Below are positions 63,421 to 64,000 of a DNA stretch of 64,000 nucleotides, piece after piece. A model generated the notes under the pieces. The model did not search any database, was not told the DNA's origin, and saw only the letters and a list, made by a program, of their open reading frames with translations. Both the position numbers and the translations under genes were made by a program. Source of the DNA: Clostridium sp. CX1 (GTDB lineage Bacteria; Bacillota; Clostridia; Clostridiales; Clostridiaceae); NCBI RefSeq assembly GCF_025398335.1, contig NZ_JAODOO010000001.1, forward strand, positions 124,001 to 188,000, in the 5' to 3' direction. Each line of letters opens with the position of its first letter. Position 1 is the first letter of the stretch.

Positions 63421-63480
63421 AATGGTATATTAAGATATAGGCCCTAGGTTTAGAATTACATTCCAGACTTAGGGCTGTTA
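63402..63480 (+). repeat. Duplicated 3' segment, copy 2 (end of gene plus terminator)
   Basis: Partner of 61500-61576: last codons of the DUF1413-like gene followed by the hairpin GCCCTAGGTTTAG / CCAGACTTAGGGC. Confidence 0.72.
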
Positions 63481-63547
63481 TATGCTTTTTGTCTACAATG
63501 ACTTTGATATAAGCATTTGCTTATACTTTCATCAGGAGGGAAAATTA

Positions 63548-64000
63548 ATGCAGTTTAATTTAATAAAAGAAATTTTAACTGGGGCAATAACAGGATATAT
63601 AACTAATGCTTTGGCAATAAAAATGATTTTTAGAGAATATGGTATAGGAAAGCTTAAAGTAGGTGGTGTAGTAGTAAAGACAAGAGATGAATTTATTGAA
63701 AATGTAAGTTCATTGGTGGAAAGAGAAATTATTAACTACGACACTTTAAACGGTGTACTTGAGGAAGAAGCTTTTAAAACTAGCTTAGAAAAATTAGTTG
63801 AAGACTTGTTAAATATTCATATTTATAACAACACAGATAACCTATCCTTAGGAGAACTTGAAGGCTTCTCTTCAACAGTAAATAAAACAGGAGAGTACAT
63901 AAAAGCTTCTGTTACTGAACATCTTCCAGAGGTTTTCAATACTATTTCACAAAAGCTTAATTTAAAAGACTTATTTGGTGAAAAACAGCTTCAGCACATA
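63548..64000 (+). CDS. DUF445-family membrane protein (partial, runs off the window)
   Basis: The first 151 codons are in the window, open to the last base. GGAGGG precedes the ATG. The N-terminal G-A-I-T-G-Y-I-T-N-A-L-A-I-K-M-I-F is the signature of DUF445 proteins (YheB-like), implicated in spore-related or membrane functions in Bacillota. Confidence 0.8.
   Translation, partial: MQFNLIKEILTGAITGYITNALAIKMIFREYGIGKLKVGGVVVKTRDEFIENVSSLVEREIINYDTLNGVLEEEAFKTSLEKLVEDLLNIHIYNNTDNLSLGELEGFSSTVNKTGEYIKASVTEHLPEVFNTISQKLNLKDLFGEKQLQHI

Noticed and set aside
1-64000. CRISPR arrays, tRNA or rRNA genes
   Set aside because: No regularly spaced repeat arrays, tRNA cloverleaf or rRNA signature was noticed on either strand.

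Overview
The window is AT-rich with strong AGGAGG-type ribosome binding sites, frequent TTG/GTG starts and a gene set (DegS/DegU pair, CWB2 cell-wall repeats, YkuD L,D-transpeptidases, siroheme sulfite reductase, GreA) typical of an anaerobic spore-forming Bacillota, most likely Clostridium or a close relative. This is an inference from gene content; there is no rRNA or tRNA in the window.

Layout. 1-3300 is chromosome (partial gene, GreA, a metallo-beta-lactamase-fold protein, an L,D-transpeptidase). 3311-35419 is an integrative element of about 32 kb bounded by a 16-bp direct repeat (GGTTCGCCTCCACCAT). It starts with a large serine recombinase whose last codons run through the left att core. 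Next come a phage-type S24 repressor with a divergent promoter/operator region, four small genes, a superfamily-3-like replication ATPase, and an origin-like structure of two inverted sets of three 9-bp iterons around an AT-rich spacer. A PadR regulator, a 1.2-kb non-coding stretch with paralogous modules, a nested pair of insertion sequences, a replication-initiator-like gene truncated by one of them, and an RNase H-SWIM fusion follow.

The cargo (16002-32951) is a BREX type 3-like phage-defence operon: BrxF, BrxC/PglY, PglX-type methyltransferase, PglZ, an unrecognised winged-helix-like protein, BrxHII helicase, a relic of sfsA, and a 1234-residue RecD-like helicase with a C-terminal PD-(D/E)XK-like nuclease domain. 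The element closes with a DUF4258/YgiT-type pair, an ImmA-like peptidase, an XRE regulator and the right att core.

35420-64000 is chromosome again. It holds an ABC-F protein with an attenuator-like leader, DegS/DegU-like genes, a secreted peptidoglycan-binding protein, and a sulfur cluster (YeiH exporter, two LysR regulators, CoA-disulfide reductase-rhodanese, sulfite reductase). A small zone of recombinase-like relics, a DUF2087-GIY-YIG fusion, several regulators, a TetR/hydrolase/macrolide phosphotransferase operon, a CWB2 surface protein and assorted transport and hydrolase genes complete it.

In the element, the repressor and two recurring palindromes (TGTCAAATYYGACA and GGTCA-N3-TGAACC types) probably coordinate excision and replication genes, while BREX is carried as cargo. 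Two insertion sequences can be resolved to the base: an IS256-family element (8-bp duplication CATTAAAT) cut off the last residues of the replication-initiator-like gene, and an IS3-family element (3-bp duplication CGT) then landed in the loop of a hairpin inside it.
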